A program made the translations under genes and the position numbers. Below are positions 23,628 through 33,180 of a stretch of 38,613 nt of DNA, one piece after another (positions within the stretch are counted from its first letter, which is position 1; every line of letters begins with the position of its first letter). The stretch comes from SIG622 sp045652245 (GTDB lineage: Bacteria > Bacillota > Clostridia > Oscillospirales > CAG-382): the NCBI GenBank assembly GCA_045652245.1, contig JAZRTY010000019.1:1-38613 (forward strand). Direction: 5' to 3'. The notes below the pieces were generated by a model. That model saw nothing but the letters and a program-made list of their open reading frames with translations, had not been told where the DNA came from and made no database searches.

Positions 23628-26600
23628 ATGACTCTACGCAAAATCTTATCGGCAACTCTTGTGAGCTTGATGCTCGCTGCAACAGTAGCAATTACTCCCG
23701 TAATTGCCGTTGACAACGCACAGATAATTACCTTCGACTACAGTGAGATTTACTGTGCCATCGTAAATTCTTACAAAACAGCAACTGTCGAAACGAATGT
23801 AACCTTCAATGGCAAAAATGCACTTAAGGTTACGCCGAATCCAAATTCTACTGACGAAACCACAGTGGCAAAAGCAAATGCTGTTTCACTTGACAGCTAT
23901 AGTAAACTAAGGAATGTTGACCTTACGAAGATAAGGTATATGTCGGTTGAGTATTACCTTGATATGCCGGAAGCTGCAGGTGTTATGCAGATTGACCTTG
24001 TAAACGACCCTGACGGAACACTTAAGAAGGGCCTTTCTGCCTACGCATCAGAACCAATGGTGACAGGACAATGGGCTATGGCTACCTTTGATTTTTCTGC
24101 ACTTGAGGAAAATCACAATCCCGATATGCCGTATCTTAATCATTTCCAGCTAAGACCCTACGGTCTTTCTACAAAGTACACAGCGCTCAAGGAAACCGAT
24201 GTTTGTTATATCGGCAGGGTTTCCTTCTTCACAGAACCACCGCATTTTCAGGACCACGAGTCTTATATGGATGGCTTTACAGGCGGCACCTTCCTTCCCG
24301 ATAGTACAATGACAAGAGCGCAGGCGTGTGTTGTTGCTGCAAGAATTGCCGCAGGCGGCAACGCACTTGTTCCGGATAATACCGAAACAGCTTTTACCGA
24401 TATTGCTTCACACGAGAGCAAAAAATATATAGCTTATCTTGAAAGCCTCGGCTGCCTTGACTCCTACAGCGGAAAATTTTGTCCTGATAAGGCGATAACC
24501 CGAGCTGAATTTGTAGAGCTTATATATAATATTGGACTTTTGAAGGACGTAACCGAGTCGGAAGGCTACAGTACGGTTAAAGCCTCCTCCGACAAAGGAA
24601 CGGTAGCGATTACATTTAATACCGCACAGGCTATAATAAATCCTGTTTCCTTTACAGATGTCAGCGAAAGTCATCCGGGATATAACGTTATTATGGCTTC
24701 TGTAAAATCAGGACTTGTGAACGGTTATAATAACGGTAACGGGACATTTTCATTCAAACCCGACAAAACAATTACAAGAGCAGAGGCTGTAACAGTCATA
24801 AACCGTGCAAGAGGAAGATCTGTGGAGGTTGCTGATATTCCAAAAAATATCAGCAAAATTTTCCTGGATGTCGACAGAACACACTGGGCATTCGCAAATA
24901 TTGCAGAAGCTACAGTTGCTCACAAAGCCTCAAACGGCATCTGGGTATTTGCAAACGAAGACCCGACAAAGAAGCTTATTGAAGCACTTGGCGAGGACGC
25001 AGTTTACGGCTATTCTGTATCAAACGCAAAGATTGCAGAGCTTGATGCGCTTGAAGCACAGAGAATCGCTGAAATTCGTGCTACTCCTTCTGACTATTCA
25101 AGAATTACAGGAAAGAAAATATATGTTTCATCCTCTACCGGCAATGACAAGAACAACGGTCTTTCAACATCTGCACCCGTAAAGACAATTGCAAGAGCAA
25201 ATGAGATAGCAAGTTCCGGAGACGGCATACTTCTCAAGCGTGGCGATATGTGGCGTGAGAGTGTGTATGCCAAGAGTGGACTTACATATTCTGCATACGG
25301 CGAAGGACCTAAGCCCTTTATTAACGCTTCCCCCGAAAACGGTGCAGACCCGTCTAAGTGGACTCTCGTATATGAAGATACAGCTACAGGTGCACTTGTT
25401 TGGAAGTACGCAAACGAGGGCTTCCGTGACACAGGTGTTATCGTTCTCAACGACGGTGAGGGTGGATACTTCGGCGAAAAGTTTGCCTGCGACTTCAACG
25501 GTGAGTATTTCTATGACAGGGCTGACCCCGATAAGAAGCCTTATTCCTATACACAGCTTGGAAACTTGCAGTTCTTCCACGAAATTGACTTAAAAACAGG
25601 CTTCACAAGTGCTAATGCTGAGATTTCTCAGACGGCTATGAGTAAAGCAACAGGTCCTCTCTATTTCAGATGCGACTACGGTAACCCCGGCTCTGTATTT
25701 GACAGCATCGAGTTTGCGACAAGAGTTAACTGCGTAAAGGTAAAAACAGGTGTAAACAACGTATTCTTTGACAACCTGTGTCTGAAATATTCCGGCTTCT
25801 ATGGAATTTCTCTCGACAGCGATGTTAAGAACATAACAGTCAAGAATTGCGAAATCGGCTGGATAGGTGGTACAATTACTACTTATAACAGATATACCCC
25901 CGAACGTTATGTAAGACTCGGTAACGGTATTGAAATATATGGTGCCGTTGACGGCTTCTATATTGATAATAACTATGTATATCAGTGCTATGACGCAGGT
26001 CTTACACATCAGGTTTCCAATCAGAACGCAAAGTGCCGTCAGGACAATATATACTATACAAACAACGTAGTTACCGACTGTGTATATTCAATTGAATATT
26101 TCCTTTCCACAAGTATTGACAATACCTATGAGCGAGAAGGTGAAAATATCCTGTTTGAAGGTAACCTTCTGCGTCGTGCAGGCTACGGCTTCGGTTCAAG
26201 CAGACCCGACATAAATAATCAGAGACACATCCGTACAGGTTCCGGTTCCGGTGCAAAGCACGCATATTACAACTTTGAAATAAGAAATAATATCTTTGAC
26301 AGAGCAGTACACGAGCTTGTTCAGACCTATACCTATGTACCGGATGCAGCTGCTAAGTATTCGGGTAACACATATATCCAGGGTATTGGCAACGGTCTTT
26401 ACGAGCATTCCGACAAGTACAGGAACACAACAGACCTGAATGCGAAGGCAAATATTCAGAATGAGCTCGGAGATGCGACAGCGCAGGTTTACTTCGTACC
26501 CAACATTCCGAAGTGGGAGTTCAGCTATCCGACGAATCTTTTACTCGGAGTATATACTCAAAAGGACGGAAATCTATATTCTGCCACAAGAGACTCATAT

Positions 26601-27062
26601 AATGTTGATGAACAAACTGAGGACGGACTTGAGTTTGCAAGAATAACCTTCAACGACACTTCCTCAGCTGTACTTCTTGATTGCTTCAATCTGAAAAAGT
26701 TTGATGTATCTTCAGGAAAGCTCTATTACAAGCTACTTATCCGTACAAATGATAAAAATGCGACATATGCCGCAGCACAGACATATGTTACACAGCAGGA
26801 TGGAACTCAAATAAATTCTCCTGTGGGTTATGCAAAAAATGTAACAGTAGGCGACGAAAGTTGGCAACAGATAATCATTCCCTGTGAACAGATACAGACA
26901 AACGCCCTGTTTGCTGACCACGTTCAGATTCGTTTTGCAGGCGTAAAGAAAGGATCAGAAATGACAGAACAGTCCGACCTTTATTATGATATAGCAGCCT
27001 GGGGAGTATTTGCAAACCTTGAATCAGCCAAGGCTTATGACCTTGCTGCAGCTGCGAAATAA
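23628..27062 (+). CDS. SLH-domain beta-helix surface protein, paralog 3
   Basis: 1144 residues, complete. Signal peptide 1-27; one N-terminal module (about 32-203); SLH repeats (about 210-390); a right-handed beta-helix (about 495-955) starting at KIYVSSSTGNDKNNG; one C-terminal module (about 970-1144) ending YYDIAAWGVF. It is the shortest family member. Between SLH repeats 2 and 3 it has an extra stretch of about 30 residues (TESEGYSTVKASSDKGTVAI and onward to INPV) that its paralogs lack. The protein should be exported and bound to the wall through SLH repeats. The beta-helix may bind or cleave a polysaccharide, but no catalytic class can be assigned. It has its own promoter and terminator. 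Confidence 0.93.
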   Translation: MTLRKILSATLVSLMLAATVAITPVIAVDNAQIITFDYSEIYCAIVNSYKTATVETNVTFNGKNALKVTPNPNSTDETTVAKANAVSLDSYSKLRNVDLTKIRYMSVEYYLDMPEAAGVMQIDLVNDPDGTLKKGLSAYASEPMVTGQWAMATFDFSALEENHNPDMPYLNHFQLRPYGLSTKYTALKETDVCYIGRVSFFTEPPHFQDHESYMDGFTGGTFLPDSTMTRAQACVVAARIAAGGNALVPDNTETAFTDIASHESKKYIAYLESLGCLDSYSGKFCPDKAITRAEFVELIYNIGLLKDVTESEGYSTVKASSDKGTVAITFNTAQAIINPVSFTDVSESHPGYNVIMASVKSGLVNGYNNGNGTFSFKPDKTITRAEAVTVINRARGRSVEVADIPKNISKIFLDVDRTHWAFANIAEATVAHKASNGIWVFANEDPTKKLIEALGEDAVYGYSVSNAKIAELDALEAQRIAEIRATPSDYSRITGKKIYVSSSTGNDKNNGLSTSAPVKTIARANEIASSGDGILLKRGDMWRESVYAKSGLTYSAYGEGPKPFINASPENGADPSKWTLVYEDTATGALVWKYANEGFRDTGVIVLNDGEGGYFGEKFACDFNGEYFYDRADPDKKPYSYTQLGNLQFFHEIDLKTGFTSANAEISQTAMSKATGPLYFRCDYGNPGSVFDSIEFATRVNCVKVKTGVNNVFFDNLCLKYSGFYGISLDSDVKNITVKNCEIGWIGGTITTYNRYTPERYVRLGNGIEIYGAVDGFYIDNNYVYQCYDAGLTHQVSNQNAKCRQDNIYYTNNVVTDCVYSIEYFLSTSIDNTYEREGENILFEGNLLRRAGYGFGSSRPDINNQRHIRTGSGSGAKHAYYNFEIRNNIFDRAVHELVQTYTYVPDAAAKYSGNTYIQGIGNGLYEHSDKYRNTTDLNAKANIQNELGDATAQVYFVPNIPKWEFSYPTNLLLGVYTQKDGNLYSATRDSYNVDEQTEDGLEFARITFNDTSSAVLLDCFNLKKFDVSSGKLYYKLLIRTNDKNATYAAAQTYVTQQDGTQINSPVGYAKNVTVGDESWQQIIIPCEQIQTNALFADHVQIRFAGVKKGSEMTEQSDLYYDIAAWGVFANLESAKAYDLAAAAK

Positions 27063-27085
27063 AGCATAAATAACAAATAAAATTC

Positions 27086-27122
27086 AAAAACCTTGGTGTC
27101 GTTCTCGGCGTCAAGGTTTTTT
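27086..27122 (+). terminator. Terminator of SLH paralog 3
   Basis: AAAAACCTTG pairs with CAAGGTTTTTT, the stem being extended inward by GTGTCG/CGGCGT pairs with wobbles around a TTCT loop, starting 24 bases after the stop codon. Confidence 0.9.
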
Positions 27123-27240
27123 GTTGGTGTCTTGGACCGTTACTTTAATAAAACTTTGTTTTACAGAAGGATAAATACGAAAAATTACGAAACTCCAGAA
27201 ATCGTATTGACAACAAATTTTTTTGGTACATAATAAATGT

Positions 27241-27294
27241 ATGGTGAAAAAAATTGGAATTATTGCAGATATTCATTCCTTAGTTGAATTGTAA
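27241..27294 (+). pseudogene. Possible remnant of a metallophosphoesterase gene
   Basis: An ATG-initiated frame of 17 residues, MVKKIGIIADIHSLVEL, then TAA. It matches the start of YfcE/MJ0936-type phosphoesterases, which open with IGIISDIHGNLEAL and carry the metal-binding DxH motif. The rest of the gene is absent. A TTGACA-N16-CATAAT sequence lies directly upstream. The match is short, so chance resemblance is possible. Confidence 0.35.
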
Positions 27295-27376
27295 AGGCAA
27301 TTTTCAAAAGAATGAGTATTTTTTTTAAAATATAAAAAAGATATGGAATTTACAAATATTTACAGTCGTTTTTCTA

Positions 27377-27405
27377 TTTACTTTTGTACATTTTTATTGT
27401 ATAAT
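27377..27405 (+). promoter_or_regulatory. Probable promoter of SLH paralog 4
   Basis: TATAAT at 27400-27405 with a weak TTTACT 17 bp upstream (27377-27382), about 60 bp before the ATG. The region is AT-rich, so the -35 assignment is tentative. Confidence 0.5.
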
Positions 27406-27466
27406 TTAGGCAAAAGCAAAGAAAATTTACGAAATTCACAAAAGACAAAAAAGGGAGGTTTCTAAA

Positions 27467-30400
27467 ATGAAACTACGCAAAATTTTATCGGCAATTCTCG
27501 GCGCACTTATACTTGTATCAAGTATAGCGATTGTTCCGACCCTTGCCGCAGATGACCAGACCTTCGATTACAGTACTCTGTTCCGTAGTACCACAAACAG
27601 CAGGGATACTGCAAAGTGCGAAGTAAATGTAAGCTTCAACGGCAAAAACGCCGTAAAGGTTACGCCTAACCCAAATTCGACAGATCAGGCTACAATTGAT
27701 GCAAATAACGAAATACAAATTGAAAGCTATTACAGACTTAAAGGCGTTGATCTGAAAAAATTAAGAAGTGTAACAATCGAATATTACCTCGATGCTAAAA
27801 CTGCACCGAAAAAACCGATTACATTTGCTGTCGTAGACAACCCCTCCGACTTACTCACTGGTAGTTCTAATCTTACTGTAGTAGCAGAAGAACCGATTGT
27901 AGTCGGTAAATGGGCTACTGCAACCTTCGACCTTTCGGAGCTCGCAACAAGAGCTAACCCCGATTGTACAACAGAATTTCACCATTTCAGAATTTATCCG
28001 TTCACCGGTACAAAATATAAGAATGTAAGTGAGAGCGATGTTTTCTATATTTCAAGCATCACCTTCTCGGAAAAGGTGCTTGCCGGTTCCTCACAGGAGG
28101 AAATTGCTCCTCCTGTAGAAGCAGAGGACATCGTTCCTTACGATTACAGTACACTTTATCGCGGCATTACAAATGCCAGAAAGACAGCAAATGTCGAAGC
28201 AAATGTATTGTTTGGTGGTAAGAATGCAGTTAAGGTAACTCCTACACCGGATACTACCGACGAAGCAACAATTACTGCAAAAAATGCTATAAAGCTCGAC
28301 AGCTTCAACAAAATCACAGGTGTAGACCTTACAAAAGTAAGATATGCATCTATTGAATATTATATTGAAGCAGCGGCTGCCCCTGTTTCTCCAATGACCT
28401 TAACTCTCGTTAATAATCCTGCCGGAATACTCAGCAAAGCAATCATTGCAACACCTATGGAACCGATGGTTGCAGGTCAGTGGGCAACAGCGACCTTTGA
28501 TCTTACAGCGCTTGAAACCGTTCTCAATGCAGAGCTTGCTCCAAAGTTCCACCATTTCCAGATTGCACCCTACGGAACAACTCCTTATACAGATATTGCA
28601 GCTTCTGATGTTTGCTATATTTCAAGTATAAGCTTCTACAAGAACAAGCCTTCTCTTGACAAGCGCGAAGCATATATGCAGGGCTATACAGACGGTACTT
28701 TCCTTCCGGGTAACACTATGACGAGAGCTGAAGCTTGTACTACTGTAGCAAGAATTGTTGCAGGTAACGATTCTCTCGTTCCTACCGACAAGACAACAGC
28801 ATTTACAGACATTGATGCTCACTGGGGCAAGAAGTACATAGCATACGTTGAAAGTCTTGGTTACTTAAAGAGCTACAGCGGCGCATTCCTTCCCGACCAG
28901 CCAATAACCAGAGCTGAGTTTGTAGAGCTTGTTTACAACATGGGACTCCTCAAGGATGCAGGAAAGCCTGCTTCCTTTACAGACGTTGATGCATCTCATC
29001 CGAGATATAACGTAATTATAGCTTCAGCAAAAGCAGGACTTGTTAACGGCTACGACAATGGTAACGGAACCTTCTCCTTCAAGCCGGACAACACAATCAC
29101 AAGAGCTGAGGTTGTAACAGTTATAAACCGTGCCCGTGGCAGAGACACAGCAGCTGATGCTGTTTTATCCTCTCTTGATTTAATCTTCCTTGATGTTGAC
29201 AGATCACACTGGGCATTCGGTAATATTGCCGAAGCAACACTTGCACACTCTGTTTCTGATGGCACCTGGATTACAGCCGACAAGGATCCTTTAAAGGAGC
29301 TTATTGATAAATTCGGCACAGACAAGGTTTACGGCTATGATAAGACGAATGCAAAAATTGCAGAGTTTGATGCACTTGAGGCTCAGAGAATAGCTGAAAT
29401 CAGAGCTACTCCCTCAGACTACTCAAAAATTACAGGCAAGAAGATTTACGTTTCTTCTTCTATCGGTAATGACGCAAATGACGGTCTTACTGAAAACACA
29501 CCCGTAAAGACAATCGCAAAGGCAAACACTCTTGCTTCTTACGGTGACGGAATCCTTCTCAAGCGTGGCGATATGTGGCGTGGAGGTGTTGATGTAGTAA
29601 GCGGTGTTACATATACAGCCTACGGCGAGGGTGCTAAGCCCTTTATCAATGCGTCACCCGAAAACGGTGCAGATCCTTCAAAGTGGACTTTGGTTCACGA
29701 AGATACAACCACAGGTGCACTCATCTGGAAGTACGCAAACGAGGGCTTCCGTGATACAGGTGTTATCATTCTCAACGACGGTGAGGGTGGTTACTTCGGT
29801 GAAAAGGTAGCCTGCGACTATAACGGTCAGTATTTCTACAAAAGAGGCGAAAAGGGTACTCCCTTCACATATAAGGCACTTGGAAATCTTCAGTTCTTCC
29901 ACAAAATAGATTCTGTTGTTAATAATGGTGTAATTGATTGCACAAAGGCAACAGGTCCTATCTACTTCAGATGTGACTACGGTAATCCCGGTTCTGTATT
30001 TAACAGTATCGAATTTGCAACAAGGGATACAGCTATAACAGTAGGAAATAAAAAGGATGTTACAATTGACAACCTTTGTATCAAGTATTCCGGTTTCTAT
30101 GGTATTTCACTTCGAGATAATGCCGGTAACTTTACAGCCCAAAACTGTGAAATCGGCTGGATCGGCGGTTCTATTACAACATATAACAGATATGCTCCAG
30201 ACCAGTACACACGTCTCGGAAACGGTATAGAAGTCTATGGCTGCTGCAACGGCTTCTACTGTGACAACAACTATGTATATCAGTGCTATGACGCAGGTCT
30301 TACACATCAGGTTTCACCTTTGAGTGAGGATCTCCGTCAGGACAATGTAAGATACAGAAACAACGTAATTACAGACTGTGTATATTCACTCGAATACTTC

Positions 30401-32020
30401 CTTGGCAATGACTTACCTCAAGTATATGACAGAGAAGGTGAAAATTATCTGATTGAAGGCAACCTTCTTCGTCGTGCAGGTTACGGCTTCGGTTCTTCCC
30501 GTCCCGACACACATCTTCAAAGACACATCCGTACAGGTGACGACTCATACAATGAGTATTATAACTTTGAAATTAAAAACAATATCTTTGACAGATCGGT
30601 ATTTGAACTGGTTAAAACAACTACAGGTGTTGCTGAATGTGGACCGATATATTCCGGAAATACGTATATTCAGGGTCTTGATAAAAATCTGTATGAAACC
30701 GGTTTGATCGGCAACAGCCGTCGTGCAGGAACAAGCATTTCTGCAAAGACCGATATTGCAAGAGACCTCGGCGACTTGACAGCTCAGGTTTACCTTGTTC
30801 CGAGTGTTCCGTACTGGAAATATGAATATCCAAACATTGTAAAGATTCCGGTAACTGACGCTGAGCGAGCAGCATATAACGCATATATTGCGGCTCATCC
30901 CGATGAAGAAATCCCCGCAACTCCCGGAGTAGCAGACGTCGAGCCTCTTCAGTACTTCGCTCAAAAGGATGGAACTGTATATTCTACATTAAGAGACTCC
31001 TGTAATGCTACCACAAAGACAGAGGACGGAATCACTTTTGCAAGAATAACCTTCAACAATACTGATTCTGCAGTACTTATGGACTGCTTCAGAAATCTGA
31101 AGAAGCTTGATGTATCTTCAGGAAAGCTTTACTATAAGTTACTTATCCGTACAAATGATAAAAATGCCACATATGCTGCAGCACAGACATACGTTACACA
31201 GCAGGATGGAACTCAAACACATTCTCCTATGGGTTATGCAGCAACAGCAACAGTAGGAGACGGAAACTGGCAGCAGATAATTATCCCGAGCGAACAGATA
31301 CAAACAAACGCTCTTTATACCAACCACGTTCAGATTCGTTTTGCAGGCGTAAAGAAAGGTTCGGAAATGGTTGCACAGTCTGACCTTTACTATGATATAG
31401 CTGCATGGGGAATTTTCGAAGATGAAGCTTCAGCCAAGGCTTATGACCTTACAGCTGTTGCAAAGACCGACGAGCCTGATGTTGTAATTACCGAGCCTTT
31501 ACAGCTTTCTGTTCAGAAGGATGGAAAAATATATTCTTCCATAAGAGACTGTTGTAATGCAGAAGAAATGACTGAAGACGGAGTTAAGTTTGCAAGAATA
31601 ACCTTCAACAACACTTCCTCGGCTGTACTTTTAGACTGCTTCAATATGAAAAAGCTTGAAGTATCCTCAGGAAAGCTTTACTACAAGATACTTATTCGTA
31701 CAAACGATAAGAATCCGACATATGCTGCAGCACAGACATATGTTACAAAGGAAGATAAAACAAAAACACACTGTCCGATGAGCTATGCTGTACATAAAAC
31801 AGTAGCAGACGGAAGCTGGCAACAGATAGTTATTTCAAGTGAGCAGATACCGACAAATGCTCTGTATGCAGATCAGGTTCACATCCGTTTCGCAGGTAAT
31901 GCCAAGAAGGGAAGCGATATGGTTGGACAGTCTGACCTTTACTATGATATAGCAGCCTGGGGAATTTTCGCAGATAAAGCATCCGCAGAGGCATTTGACC
32001 TGCTGGCAGCTGCAAAGTAA
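27467..32020 (+). CDS. SLH-domain beta-helix surface protein, paralog 4
   Basis: 1517 residues, the longest complete member, with an AGGGAGG ribosome site. Signal peptide 1-28; two N-terminal modules (about 32-200 and 222-395); three SLH repeats (about 398-570, motifs MTRAE, ITRAE, ITRAE); a beta-helix (about 665-1120); then two tandem C-terminal modules (about 1165-1335 and 1345-1517), joined by a short TDEPDVV linker. Both C-terminal copies have QKDGxxYSxxRDxCNA and YYDIAAWGIF. The second copy is absent from paralogs 2 and 3, so it probably arose by duplication. Predicted surface-anchored polysaccharide-binding or -processing protein; the enzymatic class is unknown. Confidence 0.93.
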   Translation: MKLRKILSAILGALILVSSIAIVPTLAADDQTFDYSTLFRSTTNSRDTAKCEVNVSFNGKNAVKVTPNPNSTDQATIDANNEIQIESYYRLKGVDLKKLRSVTIEYYLDAKTAPKKPITFAVVDNPSDLLTGSSNLTVVAEEPIVVGKWATATFDLSELATRANPDCTTEFHHFRIYPFTGTKYKNVSESDVFYISSITFSEKVLAGSSQEEIAPPVEAEDIVPYDYSTLYRGITNARKTANVEANVLFGGKNAVKVTPTPDTTDEATITAKNAIKLDSFNKITGVDLTKVRYASIEYYIEAAAAPVSPMTLTLVNNPAGILSKAIIATPMEPMVAGQWATATFDLTALETVLNAELAPKFHHFQIAPYGTTPYTDIAASDVCYISSISFYKNKPSLDKREAYMQGYTDGTFLPGNTMTRAEACTTVARIVAGNDSLVPTDKTTAFTDIDAHWGKKYIAYVESLGYLKSYSGAFLPDQPITRAEFVELVYNMGLLKDAGKPASFTDVDASHPRYNVIIASAKAGLVNGYDNGNGTFSFKPDNTITRAEVVTVINRARGRDTAADAVLSSLDLIFLDVDRSHWAFGNIAEATLAHSVSDGTWITADKDPLKELIDKFGTDKVYGYDKTNAKIAEFDALEAQRIAEIRATPSDYSKITGKKIYVSSSIGNDANDGLTENTPVKTIAKANTLASYGDGILLKRGDMWRGGVDVVSGVTYTAYGEGAKPFINASPENGADPSKWTLVHEDTTTGALIWKYANEGFRDTGVIILNDGEGGYFGEKVACDYNGQYFYKRGEKGTPFTYKALGNLQFFHKIDSVVNNGVIDCTKATGPIYFRCDYGNPGSVFNSIEFATRDTAITVGNKKDVTIDNLCIKYSGFYGISLRDNAGNFTAQNCEIGWIGGSITTYNRYAPDQYTRLGNGIEVYGCCNGFYCDNNYVYQCYDAGLTHQVSPLSEDLRQDNVRYRNNVITDCVYSLEYFLGNDLPQVYDREGENYLIEGNLLRRAGYGFGSSRPDTHLQRHIRTGDDSYNEYYNFEIKNNIFDRSVFELVKTTTGVAECGPIYSGNTYIQGLDKNLYETGLIGNSRRAGTSISAKTDIARDLGDLTAQVYLVPSVPYWKYEYPNIVKIPVTDAERAAYNAYIAAHPDEEIPATPGVADVEPLQYFAQKDGTVYSTLRDSCNATTKTEDGITFARITFNNTDSAVLMDCFRNLKKLDVSSGKLYYKLLIRTNDKNATYAAAQTYVTQQDGTQTHSPMGYAATATVGDGNWQQIIIPSEQIQTNALYTNHVQIRFAGVKKGSEMVAQSDLYYDIAAWGIFEDEASAKAYDLTAVAKTDEPDVVITEPLQLSVQKDGKIYSSIRDCCNAEEMTEDGVKFARITFNNTSSAVLLDCFNMKKLEVSSGKLYYKILIRTNDKNPTYAAAQTYVTKEDKTKTHCPMSYAVHKTVADGSWQQIVISSEQIPTNALYADQVHIRFAGNAKKGSDMVGQSDLYYDIAAWGIFADKASAEAFDLLAAAK

Positions 32021-32047
32021 TCAACAATAAAATACAGTTTTAAATTT

Positions 32048-32081
32048 AAAAACCTTGATGCCGGAAGGTATCAAGGTTTTT
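32048..32081 (+). terminator. Terminator of SLH paralog 4
   Basis: AAAAACCTTGAT pairs with ATCAAGGTTTTT around a short loop, 27 bases after the stop codon. The stem core resembles the terminator of paralog 3. Confidence 0.9.
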
Positions 32082-32118
32082 CTTTTCAGGGCTTCGCCTG
32101 TAAAAGCATACAATAATG

Positions 32119-32186
32119 ATAGGAATTTACCACAAAAATTTAAGCAATGCTACATTCTTTGCTTTTCTATATTGACAAATTCCTAT
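32119..32186. promoter_or_regulatory. Rrf2-type half-sites upstream of the serine acetyltransferase
   Basis: ATAGGAATTT (32119-32128) and AAATTCCTAT (32177-32186) are exact inverted copies. The second overlaps the -35/spacer of the promoter at 32172. The TTCCTAT core is the same as in the perfect operator at 33620-33642, which points to the IscR-type regulator of this cluster. Confidence 0.6.
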
Positions 32187-32200
32187 TAAAATGGTATACT
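32172..32200 (+). promoter_or_regulatory. Promoter of the serine acetyltransferase gene
   Basis: TTGACA (32172-32177), 17-bp spacer, TATACT (32195-32200), about 45 bp before the GTG start at 32245. Confidence 0.85.
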
Positions 32201-32244
32201 TTAAAAAGCAAAAGCTAAAAATATATTTATCGGGGGGTGCAGTC

Positions 32245-33153
32245 GTGAACAAATACACTCAGGATACAATTAAAGATATTACAAAAAATCTTATTTCAGG
32301 TTTTAAGGACAGTAACCTTATAAACACAGACGAGGGAAAGCAGCTTCCCGTAAGAGATGATATTATCTATTTCCTCAAGGAAATGAGAAAAGTAATCTTC
32401 CCCGGCTATTTCGACAACGAATATATTTCCGAGGGTCTTTACGAATACTATGTCGGCGACAAGCTTTCAAAGCTTTTTGAACTTCTTTCCCGGCAGATTT
32501 GCGTTGCCTTTTCTTATCATAACGACGAAAACCTTTCTGCCGAGGACATAAAGCTGAAGGCTGAACGCATAACAACCGGTCTTTTTATGAAACTTCCAAC
32601 AATACAAGCACTTCTTTACAAGGATGTCGAGGCTTTCTATGACGGAGACCCTGCAGCCAAAAGCCGTGAGGAAATTATTTTCTCCTACCCCGGCCTTGTT
32701 GCAATTTATATCTACCGTATTGCTCACGTTCTTTACTGTGGCGGTGTTCCGCATATTCCGAGAATTATGACAGAATATGCCCACAGCAGGACAGGTATTG
32801 ATATAAACCCCGGTGCTGTTATCGGTGAATACTTCTTTATCGACCACGGTACGGGAATTGTTATCGGTGAAACTACCATTATAGGAAATTATGTCAAAAT
32901 ATATCAGGGTGTAACCCTCGGTGGTCTTTCTACCCGTGGCGGTCAGCTGCTTTCCGGTAAAAAGCGTCATCCCACAATCAAGGACAGAGTTACGATTTAT
33001 TCGGGTGCCACTATTCTCGGCGGCGACACAGTAATCGGCGAAGAAGCAATCATTGGTGGTAACTCCTTTATTACAGAGTCGGTTCCTGCAAGAACAAAGG
33101 TAAGTCTTAAAAGCCCCGAGCTTATTTATAAAGACAGTACAGGTAAAAACTGA
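32245..33153 (+). CDS. cysE: Serine O-acetyltransferase (EpsC/CysE type)
   Basis: 302 residues from GTG at 32245; the GGGGGG ribosome site upstream and the promoter position exclude the longer reading from 32191. The enzyme makes O-acetylserine from serine and acetyl-CoA, the first step of cysteine synthesis. The C-terminal half is a left-handed beta-helix of hexapeptide repeats (GIDINPGAVIGEYFFIDHGTG, IGETTIIGNYVKIYQGVTLG), with the acetyltransferase His in FIDHGTG. The N-terminal helical domain is the longer kind found in EpsC-type enzymes. It lies 27 bp before the IscR-type gene; together they supply cysteine sulfur for the downstream Fe-S genes. Confidence 0.93.
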   Translation: MNKYTQDTIKDITKNLISGFKDSNLINTDEGKQLPVRDDIIYFLKEMRKVIFPGYFDNEYISEGLYEYYVGDKLSKLFELLSRQICVAFSYHNDENLSAEDIKLKAERITTGLFMKLPTIQALLYKDVEAFYDGDPAAKSREEIIFSYPGLVAIYIYRIAHVLYCGGVPHIPRIMTEYAHSRTGIDINPGAVIGEYFFIDHGTGIVIGETTIIGNYVKIYQGVTLGGLSTRGGQLLSGKKRHPTIKDRVTIYSGATILGGDTVIGEEAIIGGNSFITESVPARTKVSLKSPELIYKDSTGKN

Positions 33154-33180
33154 TTTTTATGCACGAAAGGAACAAAAATT

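Larger units (their letters stand above)
27123..27466. other. Intergenic region between SLH paralogs 3 and 4
   Basis: Holds the short remnant at 27241-27294 and the AT-rich promoter region of paralog 4. A TTGACA (27207-27212) with CATAAT 16 bp downstream lies just before the remnant. Confidence 0.5.
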
